From Sapria himalayana (Eukaryota > Streptophyta > Magnoliopsida > Malpighiales > Rafflesiaceae), in the NCBI GenBank assembly GCA_029783825.1, contig JAREIK010000385.1:4570501-4634500 (forward strand): a stretch of DNA of 64,000 bases, in the 5' to 3' direction. Position 1 is the first letter of the stretch. Each line of letters begins with the position of its first letter. The translations under genes and the position numbers were made by a program. The notes under the pieces are model-generated. The model searched no databases. It had not been told where the DNA came from and worked only from the letters and a program-made list of their open reading frames with translations. Below are positions 55,970 through 64,000 of the stretch, piece by piece.

Positions 55970-56866
55970 GTGGGTTCTCACAGGCGATACCCCTTTACTC
56001 CTTCAACATACCCTAAGAATATGTATTTTCTGGATTTTGGATCCAGCTTTGCTCTTTCTTGGGTGTTGTACATTACATATGCAGGACATCTAAAAATAAT
56101 GTAAAGTAGAGTAGTCTACTGGCTTACCCGTCCACATCTCCAACGGTGTCTTTAAATTAATCGATGTTGATGACGATCGATTTATCACATAGCATGCAAT
56201 TTTTGCTGCTTCCACCCAAAAGGACTTGGGTAGTCTTGCAGTTGTTAACTTTGCTATCATTCTTTCTGCAAGAGTTCTGTTCAACCGTTCTGCTACTCCA
56301 TTTTGTTGTGGCGTGTATGTGACTTTGAACTGTCGTTTGATACCTTCTTGCTTACAAAAAACAAGAAATTCACCAACTGTATACTCACTTCCATTATCTG
56401 TCCGCAAACACTTAATTCTTTTCCCATATTCAAGTTCCACCCATGCTTTGAATTCTTTAAAAGTTAAAAATACATCTGACTTTTTCTTGATTGGATATAC
56501 CCAACATTTCCTTGAATAATTATCAATGAAGGATACAAAATACTTTGCTCCTCCATAAGATATTTAAGGTGATTCCCATACATCAGAATATATCAAGTCT
56601 AGCGTATTTTTACTTCTTACATTTGATCTTTTAAATGCCAATCTATTCTGCTTACTAGTAACAAAATGCTCACAAAAAGGTAAATTTACTGTTTTGAGCC
56701 CCAGAAGTAACTTTTTATTAGAGAGAATCTTCAAACATTGTTCTGACATGTGACATAGTTTAAGATGTCATATCATTGTTGATTCTTCTTCCTTAGTAAT
56801 TGATGCAACACATGCATCTGCTTCCTGTACTATTTCTCCTTTAAGCATGAATAAATTTTCCGTGAT
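55970..56866 (-). pseudogene. Copia GAG-preintegrase and integrase
   Basis: On the minus strand, ENLFMLKGEIVQEADACVAS starts right after the nested insertion. The zinc-binding part HLKLCHMSEQCLKIL...LPFCEHFVTSKQ follows, preceded by a stop in place of the usual Trp, and with Phe in place of the second Cys of the CEHC motif. The catalytic core shows the three acidic residues: DLIYSDVW, LRTDNGSEY and NGVAERLNRTLAER. One stop splits the core near 56560. After HYF a one-base shift leads to CPAYVMYNTQERAKLDPK, then a stop near 55980. The enzyme would insert the DNA copy into the genome; this one is broken. Confidence 0.88.
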
Positions 56867-56871
56867 CTTTT

Positions 56872-57246
56872 TATTAAGAATAAAAGAACAATTCTTATAT
56901 GCCGGATTTATGAGAATGAACAAAATTAAACAAATCAAGACACTCAAGATTTACGTGGTTCGGCACAAACTTGCCTACACCACGGGTTGCTACAGATCGT
57001 TCACTATAAGGAGAAAATATAGTGTTTACAATACTCAAAGAAAAATTGCTCTCAATTTTCTCTCTTACTTCACCTTACTTCCTTCACCCTCTTCTCTCTT
57101 TCTCACTTCTTCACAATGAGTGGAATGAATATTTGACAACATCTCTATTTATAGCAAAAATGAGAGAGATGAAGTCAAAGTTAGGCTACCTAACTTTGAC
57201 AATTGAAGCCTCCTTTTTTTGACAAAAAAGGCCTCAATATTTGACA
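56872..57246 (+). mobile_element. Solo-LTR-like insertion (375 bp) within copia
   Basis: The copia frame stops after ...VVMKGEK at 57247 and resumes at ITENLFMLKG below 56867. The intervening 375 bp are flanked by exact CTTTT duplications (56867-56871 and 57247-57251). It ends in TTTGACA at one side and begins TATTAAGAATAAAAG at the other, close to a TG...CA structure. It contains GATTTACGTGGTTCGGC, a motif common in plant LTRs and miniature LTR elements, and a TATTTATAG box near 57145. It has no internal coding region, so it is best read as a solo LTR of a different family, later than the copia insertion. Confidence 0.82.
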
Positions 57247-57251
57247 CTTTT

Positions 57252-57580
57252 CTCCCTTCATTACCACGAGTGAACCTCTCACAATTTTTATCATCCCATT
57301 TTCAATATGAGTTTTGCTTCCAAGACTATCAATTTGTCCCAAAGACAATAGATTTTTCTTCAAGTCAATCACATGTCGTACATCTTGAATGGTACGAATC
57401 ATACCATCAAACATTTTAATTTTGATAGTACCCATACCAACAATTTTCAAAGTATGATCATCACCCATGTGCACTGACCCACCTGAGATTGGTTCATATT
57501 TTTGAAACCAATCTCTCCGAGAAGTCATATGCCACGATGCTCCCAGTCTAGCAACTATACATCACTAAACTATTTTTTAC
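57252..57580 (-). pseudogene. Copia protease
   Basis: The open part (57528 down to the nested insertion) reads MTSRRDWFQKYEPISGGSVH, MGDDHTLKIVGMG and VRHVIDLKKNLLSLGQID, which is the copia aspartic protease after its active site. Just upstream, CTAGACTGGGAGCATCG should be the DSGAS active-site region but appears to lack one base in the Ser codon, which shifts the frame. The protease would mature the polyprotein; here its active site is broken. The frame is further cut by the insertion at 57246. Confidence 0.85.
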
Positions 57581-57589
57581 TTTCAACCA

Positions 57590-58421
57590 TTATTGTTACC
57601 TCACTATACAAAATACTATCTTCATCATTGATGCTTGTAACATTCCCTTGTGTCTTAGATAACTCATCATCTATATTTCTTTTCTTAAACCAACAATCTC
57701 TTTTTAAGTGTCCTTTCTTACCACAGTTATAATATTTAATATTTTTCTTACTTCGAGATTTTGATCTACCATAATTCTGACTCCCACTGGGGCCACGCTC
57801 CGTTGATCTCCCTCATATCATCGTCAAAGCATCTATTTGTTGTGCATTTACATATCTATCCTCTTTGTTTTTACGTCTATTTTCTTCTTCTAAGATGGCA
57901 GAGGCAATATTATTAAAAATTAAACTATCAGTCAATGCACCATTTGTTAGATTGATGACGAGTTGATCATACGAATCAGGTAAACTCTGAAGTAAAATCT
58001 CAGCACGTTCAACTTCTTCTATCTTATGACCCAACGTAGTAAGTTGCGAAAATAAAGTATTCAGAGTATTGATATGATCAGTTACCGTAACAGATCCCAT
58101 CATTCATAAAGTGTACAGTCTTCTTTTTAAGAAGATCTTGTTGTGAAGTGACTTTGCCTCGTATAATCTTGTGAGATTATCCCAAATTTCTTTTGCCGTA
58201 TTCTTTTCTGCCACACTCGATAATACTCCATCAGCAAGTGCCAAATGCAGGTCAGCTACTGCATTACTATCCATCTCATTCCACTTGTCATCAGGAATTC
58301 CGGTGAGCCTTTTTCCAATTGCATCTAAGCAATTATCCTTCCTCAAAATTACCTTAATTTTCATTTTCCATAATGAAAAATTACTTTCATTGAATTTTTC
58401 TATTTCAAATTTTGCTGCCAT
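57590..58421 (-). pseudogene. Copia gag
   Basis: The start MAAKFEIEKFNESNFSLWKM (58421) is typical of this copia lineage. The capsid part continues through LYEAKSLHNKIFLKRRLYTL, then one in-frame TGA (58106-58104), then MMGSVTVTDHINTLNTLFSQ and ERAEILLQSLPDSYDQLVIN in the same frame. A second stop near 57815 precedes the nucleocapsid. The zinc knuckle reads YYNCGKKGHLKRDCW: the first Cys of the CCHC motif is Tyr. Gag forms the virus-like particle and the knuckle binds element RNA; two stops and the lost Cys make this copy unlikely to work. Confidence 0.9.
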
Positions 58422-58604
58422 GTTTCACTTTTACAGTGAACAGTAACCGAGAATAATAATAAAAATTTGTGTTATTACACTAAAAAAGTTCCCAGGTAAG
58501 TGGAGGGGTGCAATTACCCTCTTAAAAACCACAAACCTTGAGGCTCTTATCTCCCTTTTGACAGAACTTTTCTAAAATGCACTAACTACAAAAGTTACTA
58601 ACTA

Positions 58605-58619
58605 ACCTCCTCTGATACC
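58605..58619 (-). other. Primer-binding site for initiator-Met tRNA
   Basis: On the minus strand TGGTATCAGAGGAGG follows the 5' LTR after one base. The first 11 bases match the copia site that pairs with the 3' end of initiator-Met tRNA. Confidence 0.9.
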
Positions 58620-58621
58620 AC

Positions 58622-58856
58622 TGTTATAAAATAAAACTAAACCCGCAATAATTTGAAAGATAGAAAATTCAAAAGTAAAGCAATAAATTACATCAGGAAA
58701 TAAAATACATTCAAAAGAAAATGAGAAATTGGAATACATGGGAATGATTTTCAAAGAAATAGAAAAGCCCTTTATATAGGAAAAAGTTTGGAAATCTCCA
58801 AACAATTTTCCAATGTGAGCAATGTGATTTTCACCTACCCCCATAGTAAAATAACA
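58622..58856 (-). repeat. Copia 5' LTR
   Basis: 235 bp, partner of 53846-54080, with four differences by hand count (three near CAATTTTC-AATGTG-GCAA-GTG and one near CCATA-TAAAA). Flanked outside by AGAAT. Confidence 0.95.
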
Positions 58857-59261
58857 AGAATTGGTATCTGTTATGATTATGTTATGTTCTTCATAATCCA
58901 TTGATGTTGTGTTTTAGCATAATCACTTATATACATATATAAAAATTTCAACACATAGCCTTCATAAAAAAATTATGATTTCTCACAAATCATAGATAGA
59001 AATTCGAATGATAATGCATTGGAACTTTATTGTTGTTGGTTTGAAACATGTATCGTTTGATCTACATTTAATTGTCTTCTTTCATTTGATAAATGAAATC
59101 ACAGTACACCAATTCATATGAGTGTAAAGTGGTGATCACTCTTAATATTCTTCTCTTTACTTCTTGAGTATCAACCTTTCTAAAAAAAGCTTACATTTTT
59201 GCTTCGATGGTGGTAAACATACCCAACTCCAACATTTCTGCTTGCCTTCTCCCAAATGAAT

Positions 59262-59465
59262 AATTTGTTGGAATTTAATAGTTATTTTTCAATAGCTTCT
59301 TAAATAAGTGATATACCTCCTTTGATAATTTATTCATAATAGACCATTTGATTGTGGCATCAACCATGAACTTTGTTATATAGTTCAAACCATTGTAGAA
59401 GGTTTGGGATTGGAACAATAACTCAAATTTATGTTGAATATATTTTTTCAATAACTCCTTAAAAC
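59262..59465 (-). pseudogene. Gypsy gag fragment
   Basis: A stop-free minus-strand stretch reads HKFELLFQSQTFYNGLNYIT, KFMVDATIKWSIMNKLSKEV and HLFKKLLKNNY. It corresponds to the gypsy gag core (QTFYNGLN, TMVDAAxxGALLSK, AYxLLExxAxNNYQW). Beyond a stop, YSFGRRQAEMLELGMFTTIE continues the family's NNYxWxSERxxxxxxAGMxExD segment near 59205-59260. Ahead of it the frame is shifted. Confidence 0.72.
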
Positions 59466-59739
59466 AGTCTCATGTGTCATATATATTTTCTTACTTCTTT
59501 TATCAGAATTGATTTATCTCATTAAATAGTTAATATGTAATTTGAGGTGGAAAAAATTTAGTGAGAAATACTCTCACTAATACAATCTAAATTTTTGGTA
59601 TATTAATCATCATAAGTTTATCTCATCCATTATATTCAAAAGGATTGTTATTTACTTTCTATCATATGCATAAGCATGCCTCATGGTTTACCTATCACCA
59701 TCTATAATGAAACCTACCAATAGTCAAAATCCAAATTCA

Positions 59740-61150
59740 AGTTCAATTTAATCACTATTTATCAATATCTACAACATAAAAAAAATCAAATACATACATT
59801 CATAAATAAATAAATTCAATTCACATGACATATTTCAATGTACACAAGCCATGTATCTATGCTAATTTGGTATAAATACTCAAATTCATCCCTAAGAAGA
59901 GGGGTTTGAGAGTTATGCCCCAAACTCTATGGATTAGCATTAATCTTGCTTATATTGCTTGCTTGTAGAACCCCTATGGTGCACAAAATTCACTTCTAGG
60001 ATTTGAGAGTTATTGTTTTGCTTGTTACATTAGGAAGAAGAAAAGGAAAATAAGTGATTTTTTTAAAATTTTTCTATCTTTTACTTTTATATTTAAGCAA
60101 CCTTGCATTAATATAGGTAGGAAGTCACATCTTTCATGAGAAGGTCAAAACTTTGACCTTCATCTCTTTGGCATGAGTCACAACTCTAAAAAATAGTCAT
60201 GACTCTAGTTAGCATCTTTATGTAACATAAAGTTATGTCACTATGAAGTGGATGCAGCTTCATGTCTTTGTCTGCTTATCATTCATAGAGTGCTAAGATG
60301 ATAGTAAATAGCTACGGAGTGGTGATAACTTCTCATTTTATTATATTACCATGGTACTTTGTAGAGGCAATGATATCAATGGTCTTTCTTGAGTTTTATA
60401 TGAGTGTGGTATTGAGAAATAGTTATGACAATAAGATGATCTTTTTGTGTTGATCATGAGCAAGATACTAACATTCTCTTCTCTCATATATTATGTTGTT
60501 GTGATACTACAAGGATGCTACAAAATTAAAAATTAGCTTGAGTGTATAAGTTGTTACAATATCTTTCTTTCTGGACACGAGTCATGGCCTCAGAAATGAT
60601 AATACTTGAGTAATGTTCTCTGTAATATATAGTATACCAAAACTTGTGGCTTTATTAAAAGGTCATGGTTTTGATTTAGACTACCAAGGCATAGTAAAGA
60701 CAAAGTTGCAACACTATTAAATTGGTTGAGTCCTTGAGCACCACTAGGGTACTTGGTTGTTACAACAAAAAATTAACGTCTCAGCCATTTAAATTTTCCA
60801 AGCTAAGTATGGTTGTAACTCTATGATAATATTATAGCCACTAAGAATATGTTGTATAGTAGAAAGATTGTACTAACGAATTGATAGAGTCATGACTTAT
60901 AAGAATTGTCTTGACCAATTAAGTTGCATTTCGACTATGAATGAATGTCAAATTTATGTGAGACTCAATGATCTATCCATCTACTAAATACTTCCAGAGA
61001 ATTATTATTTCATGATTATTCATCGAAACTCTCCAAAATGAAAAATTCATGAAATCAACCTATATTATATTAATTTCTATCCTTATACATCATTATAAAC
61101 AACCAAAATACATAAGAATTTATAGTAGTTTGAACACCAAATAACTTCAT
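59740..61150. repeat. Diverged direct repeat, copy 1 (possible gypsy LTR)
   Basis: Aligns with 61545-63676 over its length. Landmarks in order are ACATACATTCATAAATAAATAA, AGGGGTTTGAGAGTTATGCCCC, TTTTCTATCTTTTACTTTTA, and GTAGTTTGAACACCAAAT. It lies directly upstream of the gypsy gag, where the 5' LTR and leader of that minus-strand element should be. Exact ends were not found. Confidence 0.5.
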
Positions 61151-61544
61151 AAATATATTTTTATTCTCCACCCTTGGGGTCTTAAAGACTTTTAATTGGT
61201 GTGATCTTTAAAAGTATTTATATTTTTAGCTTTATAAGTATCACACTCATACAATTAATACATGCATTCACTCAAATTTCACCAATGGAAACCATATGAA
61301 TGAAAGTAACTCAAAGGCTTATTACCACCTTGTGAGTTGCAACCACTCACATACATCCCATGGGTTATCTATCACTATTCTTCATAGTGGTGATATGACT
61401 CTCATATTAAAGATAAAACTCATAAAAAATATTCTATAAAATACCAATATCAATTGAGTGTTGATTCTTCTAAGATATTTATAATGGGTTAGTATGTAAA
61501 ATTAGTTATGCTTTCAGTTTTGTAAGTATTATACTCATAATTTT

Positions 61545-63676
61545 ATTTATATTTAATCATCATCCATCAATATTTATTATTCAAAAATAAACTAAACATA
61601 TTCATTCATAAATAACTAACATCACATCATATATATTCAAATTATATAAAGCTTAGATACATGTTATTTTGGTAAAAATTTTTGAATCTATCCTAGAGAT
61701 AAGGGGTTTGAAAGCTGTGCCCCCCAACAATAAATATTGCATTAAGTCTCACATTCCTTGCTTACTTTTTGATCCCCTATGGAGTACAAAATTTGTCTAT
61801 TAAGTTTGGTAGTTGACATGGCTTTACTTAAATTATAGAGGGAGATGAACAAGAATGATAGATATTTTAAATTTTTCTATATTCTACTTCTATACTCAAT
61901 TGATTCTGTATTATTCCAAGTAGGAAGATGTGAATTTCAGAAGAAATTCAAAATTTCAGTCTTCATCTTTTAAGCTTGAGGTCATGAATTTAGAAGATAG
62001 TGATCACATTAGACCTCATCTTGATTTCTATATAATACAAAGTTATAATGTTGGCAATTACCATGACTTGGGCCTAATATCTCTATAATATGAAGTCATA
62101 ATATTGTGAAGTGCTCGTGCCTGTGAATACTAATTTCTTATCTTTAATAAAGAACCATGATGTTATGGAATAGCTACAACATGGTGAAGGGCTTTTTACA
62201 TTGATATAGAGGTGCCAACCGGGCCTGCCGACACGAGGCACGGCATGATTTGGTCGTGCATGGGCTAGCACGACACGGGAATTTCACGTGCCCATGCCGG
62301 TCCATGGCACCAACCGTGGCGTGTCGTGCCGAGGCTAACCGGGCCTTGTGTCGTGCCTAGCCCGACATGGTATCGTGACCCATTTGTACGGTACCTCGGC
62401 ACGAGCCAAGAAATTCTAATTTTTTTAAATTAGGGTTTCAACGTTGCGGCAACACGACAGTGCGTGTCGAAACCCTAATTTTTTTTAAATTAGGGGTTTG
62501 GCTGCGCGACGGCATGACGGCGCACGCTGAAACCCTAATTTTTTTAAATTAGGGGTTCGGCCCGACCGGTCCGAACCCGGTTGATTTGTGCCACGGGCCC
62601 ATGCCGGGCTGACCTCCACAAAATTGTGCCTGGCCCGACACGAAAGCACAATTGTGCCAGCTAAAAATGGGCCAGGCTGGCACATCACGTTCCGTTTGAC
62701 ACCTCTACATTGATATATAGTTACATTGCTATGATAATTCTCATTCTTTAAGATTATATGGATGTAACATTGGTATTGGTCCTTCTTGATGATTAGATGG
62801 CCATAGCATTGAAAAATAACCATGACATTGAGAAGGTATTGTATATCATATGTCCATGATACTAGGAAATGACATTGATAGTAAACTTTCTCTTACATGT
62901 CTTCAAGTGTTTATGGTTGCTATGTGTGGCCATGATACCAGTCTTATCTTCTCATATTAATTATGTTTCCATGGCTCTATAAGAATACCATGTCACTGAC
63001 AATAAGCTTGAGTACAAAACCAGTGGTTTTGTCTTCCTTTGTGGAAAAGATCCACAGTCTTAAAAAATGGTCATACTTAAGTAATGACCTCTATAGCTTT
63101 TAGTGTCCTAAAGTCATTGCTCTGAATAATGGCTTCAACAATGGCCTAAGTAATATTGGCTATGTAACCTTTTATAGCTCAAAAATTATAATTTTATAAA
63201 AATATCATGACTCTAACTTGAGACTACTGAGTCATATTAAAGAGAAATCATAATATTTTGATTTGGTCATGACTTTGAACAATAGTGAGGTAGAATTAAT
63301 GGCATGGTCATTAAATATCATGAGATAGGCATTACTATGTCTCCATGATAGCACCATAACCACTAAGAATGTGACACAATAGAAAAATTGTACTAACAAT
63401 TTAGTAAGATCATGACATAAAGGATTTCTACTACCAATTAGATAGAGTTTTGGATATGAATGTAAGCTAAAACTTCACAAGACTCAATATTCTATGCCCT
63501 CAGCTAAACTTCTTCAAAAATATATTGATTTTAAAACTATTAATCAAAACTCACTAAAACTCCAAAGTTGTGAAATCATTCAATAGTTTTTTATATTTTA
63601 TGCATACATAATATCATAAAGTACTAAAAATATCTAAAAATATTCGGTAGTTTGAACACCAAACACTTGCATAATG
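61545..63676. repeat. Diverged direct repeat, copy 2
   Basis: Second copy of the unit at 59740-61150, in the same orientation. It is longer in part because a 501-bp hAT-like element (62207-62707) has inserted. A third, partial similarity (CTTTATAAGTATCACACTCATA at about 61229 and GTTTTGTAAGTATTATACTCAT at about 61516) suggests the repeat unit begins before these anchors. Confidence 0.5.
62207..62707. mobile_element. Short non-autonomous hAT-like element (501 bp)
   Basis: Starts TAGAGGTGCCAACC and ends CGTTTGACACCTCTA, with the exact 8-bp duplication CATTGATA on both sides (62199-62206 and 62708-62715). The interior is GC-rich and contains three modules of the palindrome-like AACCCTAATTTTTTTAAATT followed by AGGGGTT, each followed by a GC-rich spacer, between about 62410 and 62560. 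No transposase is encoded; frames on the minus strand are compositional. Confidence 0.93.
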
Positions 63677-63925
63677 AAGGGAAGTGCAAAAAAGTGTTTG
63701 TGAATTCTCAGAGCTCTTACTCCAAATCACTGATTTTGCAGAAAGAGAGATATTTTTATCTTTCATGAATGATCTCAAACCTTGAGCAAAATAAGAATTA
63801 CAAAGAATTGATATTTCAGATCTCACTTAGATAATGTTAATAGTTGAGTCTTTAATAGAATTAAAGAAGCAATAAAGATTGATACCTTCTATAAAAAAAG
63901 ATAAAAGTAAGTGGATAAAGAAGTC

Positions 63926-63945
63926 AATAATAATAATAATAATAA
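63926..63945. repeat. (AAT)n microsatellite
   Basis: About 20 bp of uninterrupted AAT trinucleotides near the right edge of the window. Confidence 0.9.
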
Positions 63946-64000
63946 TTTTGTTCAATACAAAGATATATTAATGTTAGCTTGAAATACTAGAAGATGACCA

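Larger units (their letters stand above)
53846..58856 (-). mobile_element. Ty1/copia retrotransposon, 5,011 bp, recently inserted but defective
   Basis: Two 235-bp LTRs (TGTTATAAAA...AAATAACA) in direct orientation bracket gag, protease, integrase, reverse transcriptase and RNase H in copia order on the minus strand. The exact 5-bp duplication AGAAT lies outside (53841-53845 and 58857-58861). A primer-binding site for initiator-Met tRNA and a polypurine tract abut the LTRs. By my hand count the LTRs differ at 4 of 235 positions, so insertion was fairly recent. The coding region has several stops, at least two one-base shifts and a nested solo-LTR-like insertion, so it cannot act alone. It lies inside an older gypsy element, about 2.8 kb upstream of the RadA start. 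Confidence 0.95.
52080..59470 (-). mobile_element. Old Ty3/gypsy element split by a copia insertion
   Basis: Minus-strand gag is readable at 59262-59465 and the protease region at 52080-52460, the right order for one element reading leftward. The 5,011-bp copia (53846-58856) sits between them with its own 5-bp target duplication. The gag type (QTFYNGLN, MVDA, NNY) and the protease type (LKxPxSF, CxLGxxVNLM) are those of plant Tat/Athila-like gypsy elements. Integrase and reverse transcriptase could not be read to the left of 52080, and no LTR was fixed on that side, so it is probably truncated near RadA. Confidence 0.65.

Overview
This window reads as nuclear DNA of a flowering plant with a transposon-rich genome. 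It is very AT-rich and contains plant-type Ty1/copia, Ty3/gypsy and hAT elements. The only host gene I can support is a spliced plant-type RadA (organellar RecA-like branch-migration factor) on the minus strand. No prokaryotic features, CRISPR array, operon or intact tRNA/rRNA gene was seen.

RadA runs from its start codon at 51057 down to 16476 and then leaves the window or is lost. I reconstructed six exons by hand with canonical GT/AG junctions and one continuous frame: 51057-50171, 50063-50008, 29855-29797, 29696-29625, 16784-16701 and 16583-16476. They encode 422 residues without a stop: a probable targeting peptide, a long variable linker, the C4 zinc finger, Walker A, and the first part of the RecA core through Walker B. 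Three introns are about 100 bp. The other three are huge: intron 2 about 20.2 kb, intron 4 about 12.8 kb, and intron 6 at least 16.4 kb. Almost everything else between 1 and 50007 is transposon debris inside these introns.

Intron 6 (1-16475) holds a copia remnant, degenerate hAT elements (635-3145; 5449 to about 8600; about 9281-10720), a diverged 2.5-kb tandem segmental duplication (about 10321-12795 and 12796-15390) and three short hAT-like elements with 8-bp target duplications. Intron 4 (16785-29624) holds a 3.6-kb degenerate hAT (17643-21235), another hAT transposase remnant, a CTAAGAAGCACGG-type element with an exact 8-bp target duplication (25060-25825), and copia pieces. Intron 2 (29856-50007) holds several diverged copia remnants in both orientations, a 5.2-kb hAT with terminal repeats and target duplication (36603-41811), a second CTAAGAAGCACGG element nested in that hAT and carrying a 10-copy 24-bp array, and a small U2 snRNA-derived retropseudogene.

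Upstream of RadA (51058-64000) lies an old minus-strand Ty3/gypsy element. Its protease and gag parts are separated by a younger 5,011-bp Ty1/copia element (53846-58856) with 235-bp LTRs, an AGAAT target duplication, an initiator-Met primer site and a polypurine tract. That copia is itself broken by a 375-bp solo-LTR-like insertion, stops and frameshifts. Beyond it are two diverged direct repeats of about 1.5 kb, possibly gypsy LTRs, one carrying a 501-bp hAT-like element. I did not find a new multi-gene system. The notable signals are the split RadA gene, the nested and datable insertions, the U2 fragment, and the repeated growth of minisatellites inside GC-rich transposon ends.
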